A DNA stretch of 8,188 nt from DASUUI01 sp964577965 (GTDB taxonomy: Bacteria > Gemmatimonadota > Gemmatimonadetes > Gemmatimonadales > Gemmatimonadaceae). This document shows, piece after piece, positions 1 to 6,917 of this stretch (positions within the stretch are counted from its first letter, which is position 1; the number at the start of each line of letters is the position of its first letter). Position numbers and translations under genes: made by a program. The stretch is taken from positions 1 to 8,188 of the forward strand of contig CAZOAT010000104.1 of assembly GCA_964577965.1 (NCBI GenBank), given 5' to 3'. The notes under the pieces are model-generated. The model worked only from the letters and a program-made list of their open reading frames with translations. It was not told the origin of the DNA and did no database searches.

Positions 1-1
1 G

Positions 2-1381
2 CGTGGATTGGTCCTCGCCAGCCTGCTCGGCCCCAGCGCTTTTGGGGTGTGGTCGCTGTTTCGCCTGGCCATGCGATACGCACAGTTCGCCGTGCTGGGC
101 GTTCACCGCGGCGTGGAGGTGGAGGTCGTCCAGGCGCGTGCCACCCATGAAGGGAGCCGCGCGGCGGACACGGCGCGCGAGGAGTCAGCCAGTAGGACAG
201 CGCTGGGTTTCTCGCTGGCGGTGTTCGGCGCTCTTGGTGTCCTTGCCGTCACCGCGTCGTTCGCTGTCACGGATCCGCGCCTCGCCCTGGGGATCCGGGC
301 GTTCGCGGCGGCGGTGATCCTGGAGCAGATCTGGCAGTATTCCGTGGTTCTGCTCCGCGCTCGCGGGGAATTGCGCAACTTCGCCATCGCCGAGATGCTG
401 AACGCCGCGCTGCATCTCGTTTGTACAGCCACGCTGGCGTTCCTTTACGGACTCCCGGGAGCGTACGCAGGATTCGTCATAGCGGCGGCGGCGAGCGCCG
501 CGCTGATCGCACGACGAGTCGAGGCACGCCCCGCTCTCGATGTCGCCCGCCTGCGCCGCCTACTCCGCATCGGATTCCCCATTGTATTGACAATGCTTAT
601 CGGGACCGCCCTGGCGACCGCCGACCGCCTCGTGGTGGCGGCCTACGGCGGTACCACTATGCTCGGTCTCTACACCTTCGCGGTGGCGGTGGCGGGCCTC
701 GCCAGCTCCGCCGCATGGGTGATTCGCACCGTCGTGTTTCCCGGTGTGTACGCCGGCGCGCAGGGAGTTGGCACTGTAGCCGCTGTTCGCTCCCATGTGG
801 AGCGGACGATAATGCCCTTCGCCCGGCTGTTCCCGCCTCTGCTCGGCGCCCTCGCGATCGTCCTCGGCCCTCCCGTGGCGATGCTGCTTCCCCAGTACAT
901 TGCCGCCATCGAACCAGCGCGTGTCTTCATCTTCACCGGCGTGACGGCCGGCTTCACGAGCATCGGGGCGGTCGGAGTGGTGGCCGCCGAGCGCCAGCGC
1001 TTGCTGCCGCCGTTCTCAGCGGCCGCCCTCGTGTTGAACGTGGGGCTTTCGGTGCTCGTGCTGCGCTCCGGTCTGGGCCTTCCCGGTGTCGCCGCCGCGG
1101 CACTCGTGAGCCAAAGCGCGTACAGCGCCGTAGTACTCTACATCAACGCCGCCGTCGCCGGCCTCCCGAACCGGACGCGCTTTCTCTTCGACGCGCTCAT
1201 GCCATTGATCTGGTGCGCGGGAGCTGTCGCGGTCGTGACCCGCGCGCTTCCTGCCACGGACATCTCCTCCACCGGTCTGTCGCTCGCCGTCTTTCTGCTG
1301 CTGATCACTCCCCTCTCGCCGGCCTTCGTGCGCGAAATTCGAAGAATCCGGGTTCTCCGCGCGCTCGGACTCGAGCGGTGA
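2..1381 (+). CDS. Polysaccharide/oligosaccharide flippase-like membrane protein (5' end missing)
   Basis: Integral membrane protein that probably flips lipid-linked glycans across the inner membrane for surface polysaccharide export (Wzx-like, MOP/MATE-type exporter superfamily). The reading frame is open from base 2, so the gene begins outside the window. A TTG at position 8 could be read as a start, but the first residues (RGLVLASLLGPSAFGVWSL) match the region just after the first helix of such flippases, where LLGP..FG.WS is common; probably only a few dozen residues are missing. About 459 residues remain, with roughly a dozen hydrophobic segments and short charged loops such as ARRVEARPALDVARLRRLLRIG, after which the second half of the protein begins, as expected for a two-bundle transporter. 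It ends at a TGA (1379-1381). No glycosyltransferase is visible, so the substrate is unknown. Family call is by overall pattern; the exact subfamily is uncertain. Confidence 0.8.
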   Translation, partial: RGLVLASLLGPSAFGVWSLFRLAMRYAQFAVLGVHRGVEVEVVQARATHEGSRAADTAREESASRTALGFSLAVFGALGVLAVTASFAVTDPRLALGIRAFAAAVILEQIWQYSVVLLRARGELRNFAIAEMLNAALHLVCTATLAFLYGLPGAYAGFVIAAAASAALIARRVEARPALDVARLRRLLRIGFPIVLTMLIGTALATADRLVVAAYGGTTMLGLYTFAVAVAGLASSAAWVIRTVVFPGVYAGAQGVGTVAAVRSHVERTIMPFARLFPPLLGALAIVLGPPVAMLLPQYIAAIEPARVFIFTGVTAGFTSIGAVGVVAAERQRLLPPFSAAALVLNVGLSVLVLRSGLGLPGVAAAALVSQSAYSAVVLYINAAVAGLPNRTRFLFDALMPLIWCAGAVAVVTRALPATDISSTGLSLAVFLLLITPLSPAFVREIRRIRVLRALGLER

Positions 1382-1395
1382 CCCGGGCGGGCCGC

Positions 1396-1424
1396 TTGAC
1401 AGCTCCCGCCATGAACCGTCAGGT
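1396..1424 (+). promoter_or_regulatory. Candidate -35 box upstream of the outer-membrane protein gene
   Basis: A perfect TTGACA lies at 1396-1401, 15 bases after the flippase stop codon. The hexamer 17 bases further on (TCAGGT, 1419-1424) is a poor -10 box, so this is only a candidate promoter. It would give the beta-barrel gene its own transcript, which suits its very strong ribosome binding site. Confidence 0.25.
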
Positions 1425-1463
1425 TTGCGCACCGCAGTCTGACGTGGCTCCAAAACACCCGAC

Positions 1464-1470
1464 AGGAGGT
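1464..1470 (+). promoter_or_regulatory. Strong ribosome binding site
   Basis: AGGAGGT, a near-perfect Shine-Dalgarno sequence, lies 6 bases before the ATG at 1477. It fixes the start of the outer-membrane protein gene and rejects the much longer open frame that extends back into the flippase gene. Confidence 0.85.
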
Positions 1471-1476
1471 TTCACA

Positions 1477-1977
1477 ATGACGTTCACGAGAGGTCTGCTG
1501 CTGGCAGGTGCTTCCCTGTTCCTGATCGGGCCAGCCGCCGCGGCAGCCCAGACCAGCATCGGCGGGCAGGTGAGCTGGGCGGATGACGCCGACATTGGCC
1601 TCGGAGTGCGAGCCATGCTGCCTCTTCCAGCCCTGCACCCCCAACTCGCCTTCGTGCCGTCCTTCGACGTCTTCTTTCCCGGAAACGATCTGTCCTACTG
1701 GGAGCTGAACGGCAACATGCATTACACGTTCGTCACCGAGAACGCAAACCTGAGTCCGTACGTCGGGGCGGGACTCAACGTCGCCCGCTTCTCCGCCCGC
1801 GTAAGCCCGGGGCTTGGCCGCGTATCCGACACCGAGGTGGGCGTGAACGTGCTCGGTGGGCTGCGATTTCCAATGGGGACATTCTCTCCCTTCGTAGAAG
1901 CGCGCGTCGAGCTTGGCGGTGGCGAGCAGTTCGTGTTGTCAGGTGGTCTGCTGTTCCGGGTAGGCAGGCGCCGCTAG
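1477..1977 (+). CDS. Small outer-membrane beta-barrel protein
   Basis: A 166-residue secreted protein predicted to form a small barrel in the outer membrane. Residues 1-24 are a classical Sec signal peptide (MTFTRG, hydrophobic core, then GPAAAAA) with likely cleavage before Q25. The rest alternates polar and hydrophobic residues in short strands with glycine and aromatic residues, including LSPYVGAGLNVARFS, VGVNVLGGLRFPMG and TFSPFVEARVEL. The phrases 'SPYVGAGLN', 'GGLRF' and 'PFVEARVELGG' are typical of OmpA/OmpW-like 8-stranded barrels (the outer membrane protein beta-barrel domain families). The chain ends with LLFRVGRRR rather than a terminal phenylalanine, although F161 lies near the end. 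The start is fixed by the AGGAGGT six bases upstream. A specific function such as porin, adhesin or structural role cannot be told from the sequence. Confidence 0.85.
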   Translation: MTFTRGLLLAGASLFLIGPAAAAAQTSIGGQVSWADDADIGLGVRAMLPLPALHPQLAFVPSFDVFFPGNDLSYWELNGNMHYTFVTENANLSPYVGAGLNVARFSARVSPGLGRVSDTEVGVNVLGGLRFPMGTFSPFVEARVELGGGEQFVLSGGLLFRVGRRR

Positions 1978-2001
1978 CGGTCGGCGCAGCTTCACCGCGG
2001 A

Positions 2002-2027
2002 GCAGACGGGCGTCCGTGGGCGTCTGC
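2002..2027 (+). terminator. Inverted repeat after the beta-barrel gene, possible terminator
   Basis: GCAGACG (2002-2008) pairs perfectly with CGTCTGC (2021-2027) around a 12-base loop, 24 bases after the stop codon. There is no T-run behind it, so it may be a weak or factor-assisted terminator or an mRNA-stabilising hairpin. Confidence 0.35.
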
Positions 2028-2102
2028 ACTGCCGGCGGAAAGCCTCGGGAGCCCGGTCTGCTCGCGGTCAGGTTGGCCAATGCTGCTGATCCAGGATCGC
2101 CA

Positions 2103-3209
2103 GTGCTCGGCCCGGCGATCGTGCGTCGTACCGCCGTCGTGCTCGCGGCGGTGCTGCTCGCCGCGTGCGGGGACCCGTTCGGTCCTGGCACGGCGCGCGT
2201 CGTCGATGTCTCGCAGCCATGGGTCGAGGTATCCCCGGCCGCCGTCGGACTCGATGGCGTCATGCTCGAGCACGCGGCCCACCGCGCCGCGCAGCTGCCT
2301 CGGTTCCGCGCCCTTGTCGTCGCCCGCCACGGCCGGCTCGCCTTCGAGCGCTACTTCGGTGGCGCCACCGCGTCCACGCTGCACGACGTGCGGTCCGTCA
2401 CCAAGAGTATCGTCTCCGCGCTCACCGGGATAGCGGTGGCTGATGGATCGCTGCCGGACCTCGACGCGAGCATCGGCCAGTATCTCGATGGCACGTACCA
2501 GTTCGACGATGGCGATCGTGGAGTGACAGTGAGGCATCTGCTGGAGATGACGTCCGGCTACGCATGGAACGAGAGCCTCGGGCCCGATTACAACGAGTGG
2601 ATCCTGAATGGCGGAGACCACGTCCAGTACCTCCTTGACCGCCCGTTTTCTGCCGCTCCGGGGACGCAGTGGAGATACAACTCGGCGGCCGTACACATGC
2701 TGGGTGTGATTCTCGAGCACGCGACGGGAATGAGTCTTCCCGATTTCGCAGACCATTTTCTGTTCGGGCCAGCGGGGATCGGCCCAGTGCTCTGGGAGCC
2801 GCTCGGCGACGGCAGGGTGAATGGTGGCAGCGGCATCGACGTGCGAGCGCGCGACCTGCTTCGCCTTGGGCAGCTCTACTTGCAGCGGGGAAGGTCGGGG
2901 ACCCACCAGATCTTGCCAGAACACTGGGTGGACGGCAGCACAAGCACCAGCTACGTGGTGCGCACATCAGTCGGCCCGCTCTCCCGCGTCAACTACGGAC
3001 GACTCTGGTGGACAACAGACACGTCGTCACCGGCCGCTTACTTCGCCTGGGGCTTCGGCGGGCAGTACGTGTACATCGTGCCTGATCGTGATCTGGTAGT
3101 AGTAGCCACAACCGAGTGGCGTGGTATCAGCGCGGAGGGCGGGCCAGCGGAGCTCGAATCGGCAGTGATGGACATCATCGTGAACGACGTGGTGGCGGCG
3201 GCGAGATAG
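2103..3209 (+). CDS. Lipoprotein serine hydrolase, class C beta-lactamase superfamily
   Basis: A 368-residue envelope-anchored hydrolase of the beta-lactamase/esterase/6-aminohexanoate-dimer hydrolase superfamily (COG1680 type). The N-terminus has a lipoprotein signal: two arginines, a hydrophobic core and lipobox LAAC with the lipidated Cys at residue 22. Catalytic motifs are SVTK (nucleophile Ser98, Lys101), YNS at 192-194 in place of Y-x-N, and WGFGGQ at 316-321 in place of the KTG strand. Other family landmarks are VRHLLEMTSGY, RARDLLRLGQLYL and YIVPDRDLVVV. I chose GTG 2103 because AGGA sits six bases upstream; GTG 2121 would give an equally good lipobox, while the longer frame from 2016 puts 29 extra residues before the signal. 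The motif set resembles esterase/amidase members more than true beta-lactamases, so the substrate is unknown and resistance should not be inferred. Confidence 0.88.
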   Translation: MLGPAIVRRTAVVLAAVLLAACGDPFGPGTARVVDVSQPWVEVSPAAVGLDGVMLEHAAHRAAQLPRFRALVVARHGRLAFERYFGGATASTLHDVRSVTKSIVSALTGIAVADGSLPDLDASIGQYLDGTYQFDDGDRGVTVRHLLEMTSGYAWNESLGPDYNEWILNGGDHVQYLLDRPFSAAPGTQWRYNSAAVHMLGVILEHATGMSLPDFADHFLFGPAGIGPVLWEPLGDGRVNGGSGIDVRARDLLRLGQLYLQRGRSGTHQILPEHWVDGSTSTSYVVRTSVGPLSRVNYGRLWWTTDTSSPAAYFAWGFGGQYVYIVPDRDLVVVATTEWRGISAEGGPAELESAVMDIIVNDVVAAAR

Positions 3210-3235
3210 CGCCGCTCCACGAACAGGTGCGAGCC

Positions 3236-3251
3236 CGCCACGTCACTGGCG
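3236..3251. terminator. Short hairpin between convergent genes
   Basis: CGCCA (3236-3240) pairs with TGGCG (3247-3251) around a 6-base loop, in the 42-base gap between the hydrolase stop codon and the HD-protein stop codon on the opposite strand. The position suits a bidirectional terminator, but the stem is only five pairs and there is no T-run on either side. Confidence 0.25.
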
Positions 3252-3827
3252 TCACTCGGATTCACGAGCACGCCGCTCCGTCTCCTGATCAAGCAGGTCG
3301 CGCACCGTCGCGAGAAGCGGGTGATCTCCCGTGAACTGACGCCCATAGCTCAGATTGAACCGGTAGTCGAAGTCCGCAGGGTTCCGACCCTGTGTGTGCT
3401 GAAGGATCGTCTCCAGCTTGTCGAGCCCTTTTGCCAGCCTGGCTTCTGGCGACTCCGCGGCCTCGTATTCGTCCCACAATCCGGTGATCTCATCCCGCAG
3501 CCTGTCCGGGAGCGTGGTCAGTAGCTGTAGAAGGTCGCGCCGCTCCTCCGCTGCCTTGCTGCCGGACCGACGCGCCTGCTCGGGAGCAGAGATGTCTCCA
3601 CTGATCGCCTCACCAAGATCGTGCACGATGCAGATCTTGATCAGACGCGAGAAGTCGACGTCCGGAAAAGCGGGATGCAGCGCGACTGCCATCAGGCAGA
3701 CGCGCCAGCTGTGTTCAGCGACGCTCTCAGGCTGACCGGTGGATGTCCAGGCGCTACGTGTCGCCGTCTTGAGAGCTTCTGCCGCACGGAGAAAATCAAG
3801 AGTTCCAGCGAGTTCGGACTGTCGCAT
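3252..3827 (-). CDS. HD-domain phosphohydrolase, YfbR/HDDC2-like
   Basis: A 191-residue soluble metal-dependent phosphohydrolase, likely a 5'-nucleotidase acting on (deoxy)nucleoside monophosphates by analogy with YfbR and HDDC2. The HD metal ligands are all visible: His39 in SVAEHSW, His69-Asp70 in CIVHDLGEAISGDI, and Asp136 in KGLDKLETILQH. Glu73 and Asp78, in the spacing E-x4-D after the HD pair, match the residues this subfamily uses for catalysis. The length is usual for the family. The ATG at 3827 has only a weak purine-rich upstream stretch. The gene lies 25 bases after the ankyrin gene on the same strand and is the last of a probable four-gene operon. Substrate specificity is inferred from family resemblance. 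Confidence 0.87.
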   Translation of the reverse strand: MRQSELAGTLDFLRAAEALKTATRSAWTSTGQPESVAEHSWRVCLMAVALHPAFPDVDFSRLIKICIVHDLGEAISGDISAPEQARRSGSKAAEERRDLLQLLTTLPDRLRDEITGLWDEYEAAESPEARLAKGLDKLETILQHTQGRNPADFDYRFNLSYGRQFTGDHPLLATVRDLLDQETERRARESE

Positions 3828-3852
3828 CGATTCTGGTCGGTTTTGGATGTCT

Positions 3853-5457
3853 CTACTCGTACCGCTTCAGCAGACGCACGACGTCCTCATGCCCGCCTCG
3901 GGTCGCCCATAACAGCGGTGTGCCCCACGGCGGATCGTCGGGGAGCGTGGGCTTGGCGCCACGCTGAAGAAGAAACTCGACCATACCTGCCTCACCGGCC
4001 TTTGCGGCGTAGCCCAGCGGTGTGGAGCGGAGCTCCTCGTCGCGCGCATGCACGTCGGCGCCGTGGTCGATGAAGATTGAGGCGTTCGTCATGTCCCCCT
4101 TTGCGGCAAAGCGGTGCAATGGCGTGATATGAAGCCAGTTCGGCCGGTTCGCATCCATCCCATGCCGAAACAGAAGCTCGGTCAGCTCCGGCGTCTTGCC
4201 GCCAACCGCCACTCGCTGTGCAAGGTCGGGACGATAGCGCAGCATTAGCTGCACGAACGTAGCATGGCCCTGTTCAGCTGCGATACCGACGGCCACAGGG
4301 TCGTCGGCGAGCTCGGGGTTGGCTGCGAGGACGGCCGCTGCCGTACGGACGTCGTCGTAGTAGGCCATCATTTCCAGTGAGCGGGCGGCTCCGTACGAGG
4401 CGAGCAGATCGATCATCTCCTCGTCGCCGTTCCTGATGGCAATGCTCAGACAGTCGGCCGAGCTCTCCACCGGCGGGTTCGGGCTGGCGCCTCGCTCCAG
4501 CAGCAGCCTGGCGATCTCGTGGTGCCGGTGGTAGACCGCGGCATACAACGCATGGCCGTACGGCGCGATTCCTTCCTCTGGCAGATTCGGATCGGCGCCG
4601 CGCTCGAGCAGCAGCCTCGCGATCTCCATGTGTCCAGCGCTGGCGGCATTTCGGAGTGGCGTCCCGGAGCATGCATAGTAGGTGACGTAGTCCGAGTTTC
4701 GGTTGGCCAGCGAGGGCTCCTCATCGAGTAGCTGCCTCACGCGCTTCAGATCGCCAATGTACGACGCCGTACATATGTCGCAGGACGCGCCGCGTGAACG
4801 GAGGTGCGCGAGCACGGCTTCCGGGGTAGTGCCCGTGTCTTTGGGCACATCACGCCAGCCGCGGTACAGGTAATCGCCATTGGTGAGCTGAATCGGGCGC
4901 GCGCCGTCCGCGCGCTGCGCCTCGATGTCCGCACCGCGCGCCAGAAGCTCGTCGATCATGTCGAGCTGCCGCGTCATCACCGCCCAGTGAACGGGCTGAT
5001 TAGTGCGCTCGTCGCGGGCATGCACCAGATCGGGCGAAGCATCGAGCAGCCATCGTACCTTCGACAAGTTGCGGTCACGGATCGCGGCCGCGATCGACGA
5101 TCCATCGGGCGCGCCGTCGCCGCCAGCAATGTTACGCTCCAGAAGCTCCTGCATCTGCGCGTATCCCCGATCTCGCGCGATCGTGAGGAGCGAGTCGTCC
5201 GTCCCCGAGTTGACCGGATCGGCGCCACGCTCGAGGAGAAGGGCTGCGACCGAGAGCTGGTTCTCTTGCACCGCAAGGGACAGCGCGCTGCGGTACTCGT
5301 AAGTGGCGCGCACGAGCGAGGGATCCTTGGCCAACAGCCGCTCTACCGATTCAACATCGCCGCTGCGGGCCGCGACGAACATATCCCACACATCAGTCCC
5401 CGTTCCGGGGGACCAGATGAGGGGTTCGTTCTTCGCCAGCGCCTCGGGACAAATCAT
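3853..5457 (-). CDS. Ankyrin-repeat protein
   Basis: A 534-residue protein built almost entirely of ankyrin repeats, a helix-turn-helix scaffold for protein-protein contacts; no enzymatic domain or signal peptide is visible, so it is probably cytoplasmic. About a dozen repeats can be traced from residue 22 to the end. The clearest ones carry the consensus LLLERGADP or LLARGADI (near residues 73-81, 171-178 and in the middle of the protein) and TPLGYAAKAG or TPLLWATRGG near the end. The N-terminus, with WSPGTGTDVWDMF (15-27) followed by DPSLVR and the DRGY motif (96-99), is a recurring arrangement in bacterial ankyrin proteins I remember. Cys226 and Cys229 form a CxxC pair at an inter-repeat point. 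The ATG at 5457 is preceded by AGGAAAG and GAGGG. It is the third gene of the operon, between the DinB-like and HD genes. The partner is unknown. Confidence 0.88.
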   Translation of the reverse strand: MICPEALAKNEPLIWSPGTGTDVWDMFVAARSGDVESVERLLAKDPSLVRATYEYRSALSLAVQENQLSVAALLLERGADPVNSGTDDSLLTIARDRGYAQMQELLERNIAGGDGAPDGSSIAAAIRDRNLSKVRWLLDASPDLVHARDERTNQPVHWAVMTRQLDMIDELLARGADIEAQRADGARPIQLTNGDYLYRGWRDVPKDTGTTPEAVLAHLRSRGASCDICTASYIGDLKRVRQLLDEEPSLANRNSDYVTYYACSGTPLRNAASAGHMEIARLLLERGADPNLPEEGIAPYGHALYAAVYHRHHEIARLLLERGASPNPPVESSADCLSIAIRNGDEEMIDLLASYGAARSLEMMAYYDDVRTAAAVLAANPELADDPVAVGIAAEQGHATFVQLMLRYRPDLAQRVAVGGKTPELTELLFRHGMDANRPNWLHITPLHRFAAKGDMTNASIFIDHGADVHARDEELRSTPLGYAAKAGEAGMVEFLLQRGAKPTLPDDPPWGTPLLWATRGGHEDVVRLLKRYE

Positions 5458-5506
5458 CCCTCAATCTTTCCTGGGACGGCCGAATCGCAACCCGCCCAGG
5501 TGGGGA

Positions 5507-6049
5507 TCATGAGCTGAGCGAGTGTCCGGACTCGCGCAGTCCCCGAAGGATCCTTGAGGTCGTACTTATCTGCCCCGCATGTCGAGCTGTGTGCTCTCCG
5601 GCATGGTAGAGCAGTCCCAGTACGGACGAAGGATATCCGGCTCGGCCCACCGAGCGACGGGCATTGAGAACGTCGTCGGGTGTGGAGCGGAGCTGAGCCA
5701 TGGCGCGTTGACCTGTTTCGCGCAGTGCGCGGAGCAACTCGTCCGCGCTCGCGGTGGGTGCCTGCCCCTTCTCCGCGGCGAGAGAGCTGCGCTGTTCGGC
5801 CGACAGAGGCTCATCACGCGCGTACGTCAGGAGCCGGTCCAGGCTGCCCGCCATATGCCGAAGGTGGAAGCCGATGCTGGCCGCGCCGCCGGGACTCGTC
5901 CAAAGGTCCATCGGCTCGAGATCGGATATCAGCCTCTCGACATCTTCCAGTGCCTGCGTAATCGCATGAGCAACTGGTTGTAGCGCCACTGGGACGCCTG
6001 GCACCGGTCCGCGGAGCCAAACTTCCGGTTGAGTCGGCGGTGATGTCAT
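5507..6049 (-). CDS. DinB-like four-helix-bundle metalloprotein
   Basis: A 180-residue protein of the DinB/YfiT superfamily, four-helix bundles that usually hold a divalent metal through three histidines; members include thiol transferases and hydrolase-like enzymes, and many have no known role. The candidate triad is His65 in FHLRHMAGSLDRL and His153 and His157 in HAGEHTARHAGQI, the usual placing on helices two and four. His62 and His149 are further histidines nearby. A proline-rich segment of about 20 residues (PEVWLRGPVPGVPVALQP) comes before the first helix. The ATG at 6049 has GGAAG five bases upstream. It follows the small membrane gene by 33 bases and precedes the ankyrin gene by 49, so co-transcription is likely. 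The name DinB does not imply an SOS function here. Confidence 0.85.
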   Translation of the reverse strand: MTSPPTQPEVWLRGPVPGVPVALQPVAHAITQALEDVERLISDLEPMDLWTSPGGAASIGFHLRHMAGSLDRLLTYARDEPLSAEQRSSLAAEKGQAPTASADELLRALRETGQRAMAQLRSTPDDVLNARRSVGRAGYPSSVLGLLYHAGEHTARHAGQISTTSRILRGLRESGHSLSS

Positions 6050-6082
6050 CCGGCTTCCAGCTCGGCTGTCCGGTCGGAAGCG

Positions 6083-6343
6083 TCAGGACGGCAGCGCGTC
6101 GCGTGTCCGCTCCGACAGAATTCGCGTCGTGAAACGCTGTCCCTCCGACACGCGCTCGACCTCGATCGCGATCGACTCCACAGAGTGCTCGATCCGCGCG
6201 AGTCGCTCAGCCATCTCCGTGAGCTCCTTCGTTGGACGTACGCCTCGACGCTCGATCGCCTTCGTCACGATGGTCGCGATCGATATGACGAGTATGATTA
6301 CAGTGACGAAGCCGAAGATCAGTGCAAGATCCGGATCTGGCAT
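6083..6343 (-). CDS. Small one-TM, coiled-coil protein
   Basis: An 86-residue protein with one hydrophobic helix (about residues 7-28, LALIFGFVTVIILVISIATIV) followed by a basic stretch (KAIERRGVRPTK) and a charged amphipathic coiled-coil (about 38-70). The positive-inside rule puts the coiled coil in the cytoplasm. The segment ARIEHSVESIAIEVERVSEGQ, ending with FTTRILSERT, resembles small uncharacterised proteins I remember from Gemmatimonadota, often seen in that phylum; this is recall, not a search. The ATG is preceded by TGGAGGGG (6346-6353 on the + strand), a strong ribosome binding site. It is the first gene of the probable four-gene operon and may anchor or oligomerise something at the membrane. 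Function is unknown. Confidence 0.8.
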   Translation of the reverse strand: MPDPDLALIFGFVTVIILVISIATIVTKAIERRGVRPTKELTEMAERLARIEHSVESIAIEVERVSEGQRFTTRILSERTRDALPS

Positions 6344-6373
6344 GGCCCCTCCAAGTCGATCCTACGGGCATCA

Positions 6374-6414
6374 CGCCCGGCCCAACCGACCCTACGCCGG
6401 GCGCGCCGGGCCGG
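6374..6414 (-). other. Overlapping GC-rich hairpins in the leader of the small membrane gene
   Basis: Two perfect stems share bases and cannot form together. One pairs CGCCCGGC (6374-6381) with GCCGGGCG (6396-6403), 8 bp with a 14-base loop. The other pairs CCGGCCC (6377-6383) with GGGCCGG (6408-6414), 7 bp with a 24-base loop. They lie 31-71 bases before the ATG at 6343. They could end the upstream lipoprotein transcript or shape the leader of the downstream operon. There is no T-run on the - strand side. Confidence 0.4.
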
Positions 6415-6455
6415 TTTCAGCTGCTCAATTCCTGCCACAGAGCCTGTCGCCACCA

Positions 6456-6461
6456 ATAATA
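6456..6461 (-). promoter_or_regulatory. Candidate -10 box for the four-gene operon
   Basis: On the - strand this reads TATTAT, one mismatch from TATAAT, in the only AT-rich patch of the 154-base gap between the lipoprotein stop and the small membrane gene start. No good -35 box lies 16-18 bases upstream, so it is tentative. Confidence 0.2.
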
Positions 6462-6497
6462 TGGGCATCAGATCGTCTGCGCGGCGCCTTCACTCCG

Positions 6498-6917
6498 CTA
6501 TTCTTCCACCTCGAACGTCTCCGAAGCGATGTTGACCTGCTCATCGCCCAACGGCCATTCCACCTGGGCCCGAAATCGGTACGTGCCAGCCGGTATGGCT
6601 GTTGGCACAGTATGTTGGAACGTATCCTCGGATCCCGGCTGGAGGATGCGCAGCTCCATCGTACATGCTTCGGCCGGCTGCTCCGGACGTAGCGCCCATT
6701 CGTCGCCATCGCGGCGCTCGATTGCAACAGGGCAAAGGTTGTAGCCAAGCTGCCGGTCCGAGCGGTTCGTTAGCGTGAGCGTGATCTGATTACCGGCAGA
6801 GACGCGATCAGGCTCCACCGTGAGGGTGGCAAAGGCATCATCGTCGCTCGCGGCGTCAGTTGCGCACGCCGCCACCAGGCCGCACAGCGCGACGATAATC
6901 AATTGCTTTGCAATCAC
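6498..6917 (-). CDS. Small Ig-like lipoprotein
   Basis: A 139-residue predicted lipoprotein. The start is a GTG at 6917 with AGGGAG six bases upstream; it gives a short n-region (MIAKQ), a hydrophobic core and the lipobox VAAC with the lipidated Cys at 18. An ATG at 6959 would place 14 charged residues before this signal and is less likely. After a short acidic linker, residues about 29-139 form a single beta-rich domain: FATLTVEPDRVSAGNQITLTL, then NLCPV, then PAGTYRFRAQVEWPLG and a final SETFEVEE strand. This resembles BsuPI-like or other Ig-like domains. Cys62 and Cys85 could form a disulfide in the periplasm. It overlaps the methyltransferase gene by four bases (GTGA), so its translation is likely coupled to it. 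Binding partner unknown. Confidence 0.82.
   Translation of the reverse strand: MIAKQLIIVALCGLVAACATDAASDDDAFATLTVEPDRVSAGNQITLTLTNRSDRQLGYNLCPVAIERRDGDEWALRPEQPAEACTMELRILQPGSEDTFQHTVPTAIPAGTYRFRAQVEWPLGDEQVNIASETFEVEE

Noticed and set aside
421..1476. Open frame running upstream of the outer-membrane protein through the flippase gene
   Set aside because: It is rich in arginine and proline and lies out of frame within a clear membrane protein. The AGGAGGT site and signal peptide put the real start at 1477.
1992..2924. Long - strand open frame (310 codons) opposite the serine hydrolase
   Set aside because: The opposite strand carries intact catalytic motifs and a lipobox; the - strand frame has no recognisable domain and a composition typical of shadow frames in GC-rich DNA.
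4804..5517. + strand open frame of 237 codons
   Set aside because: It is antisense to the ankyrin-repeat array, whose repeat structure keeps the opposite strand open by chance.
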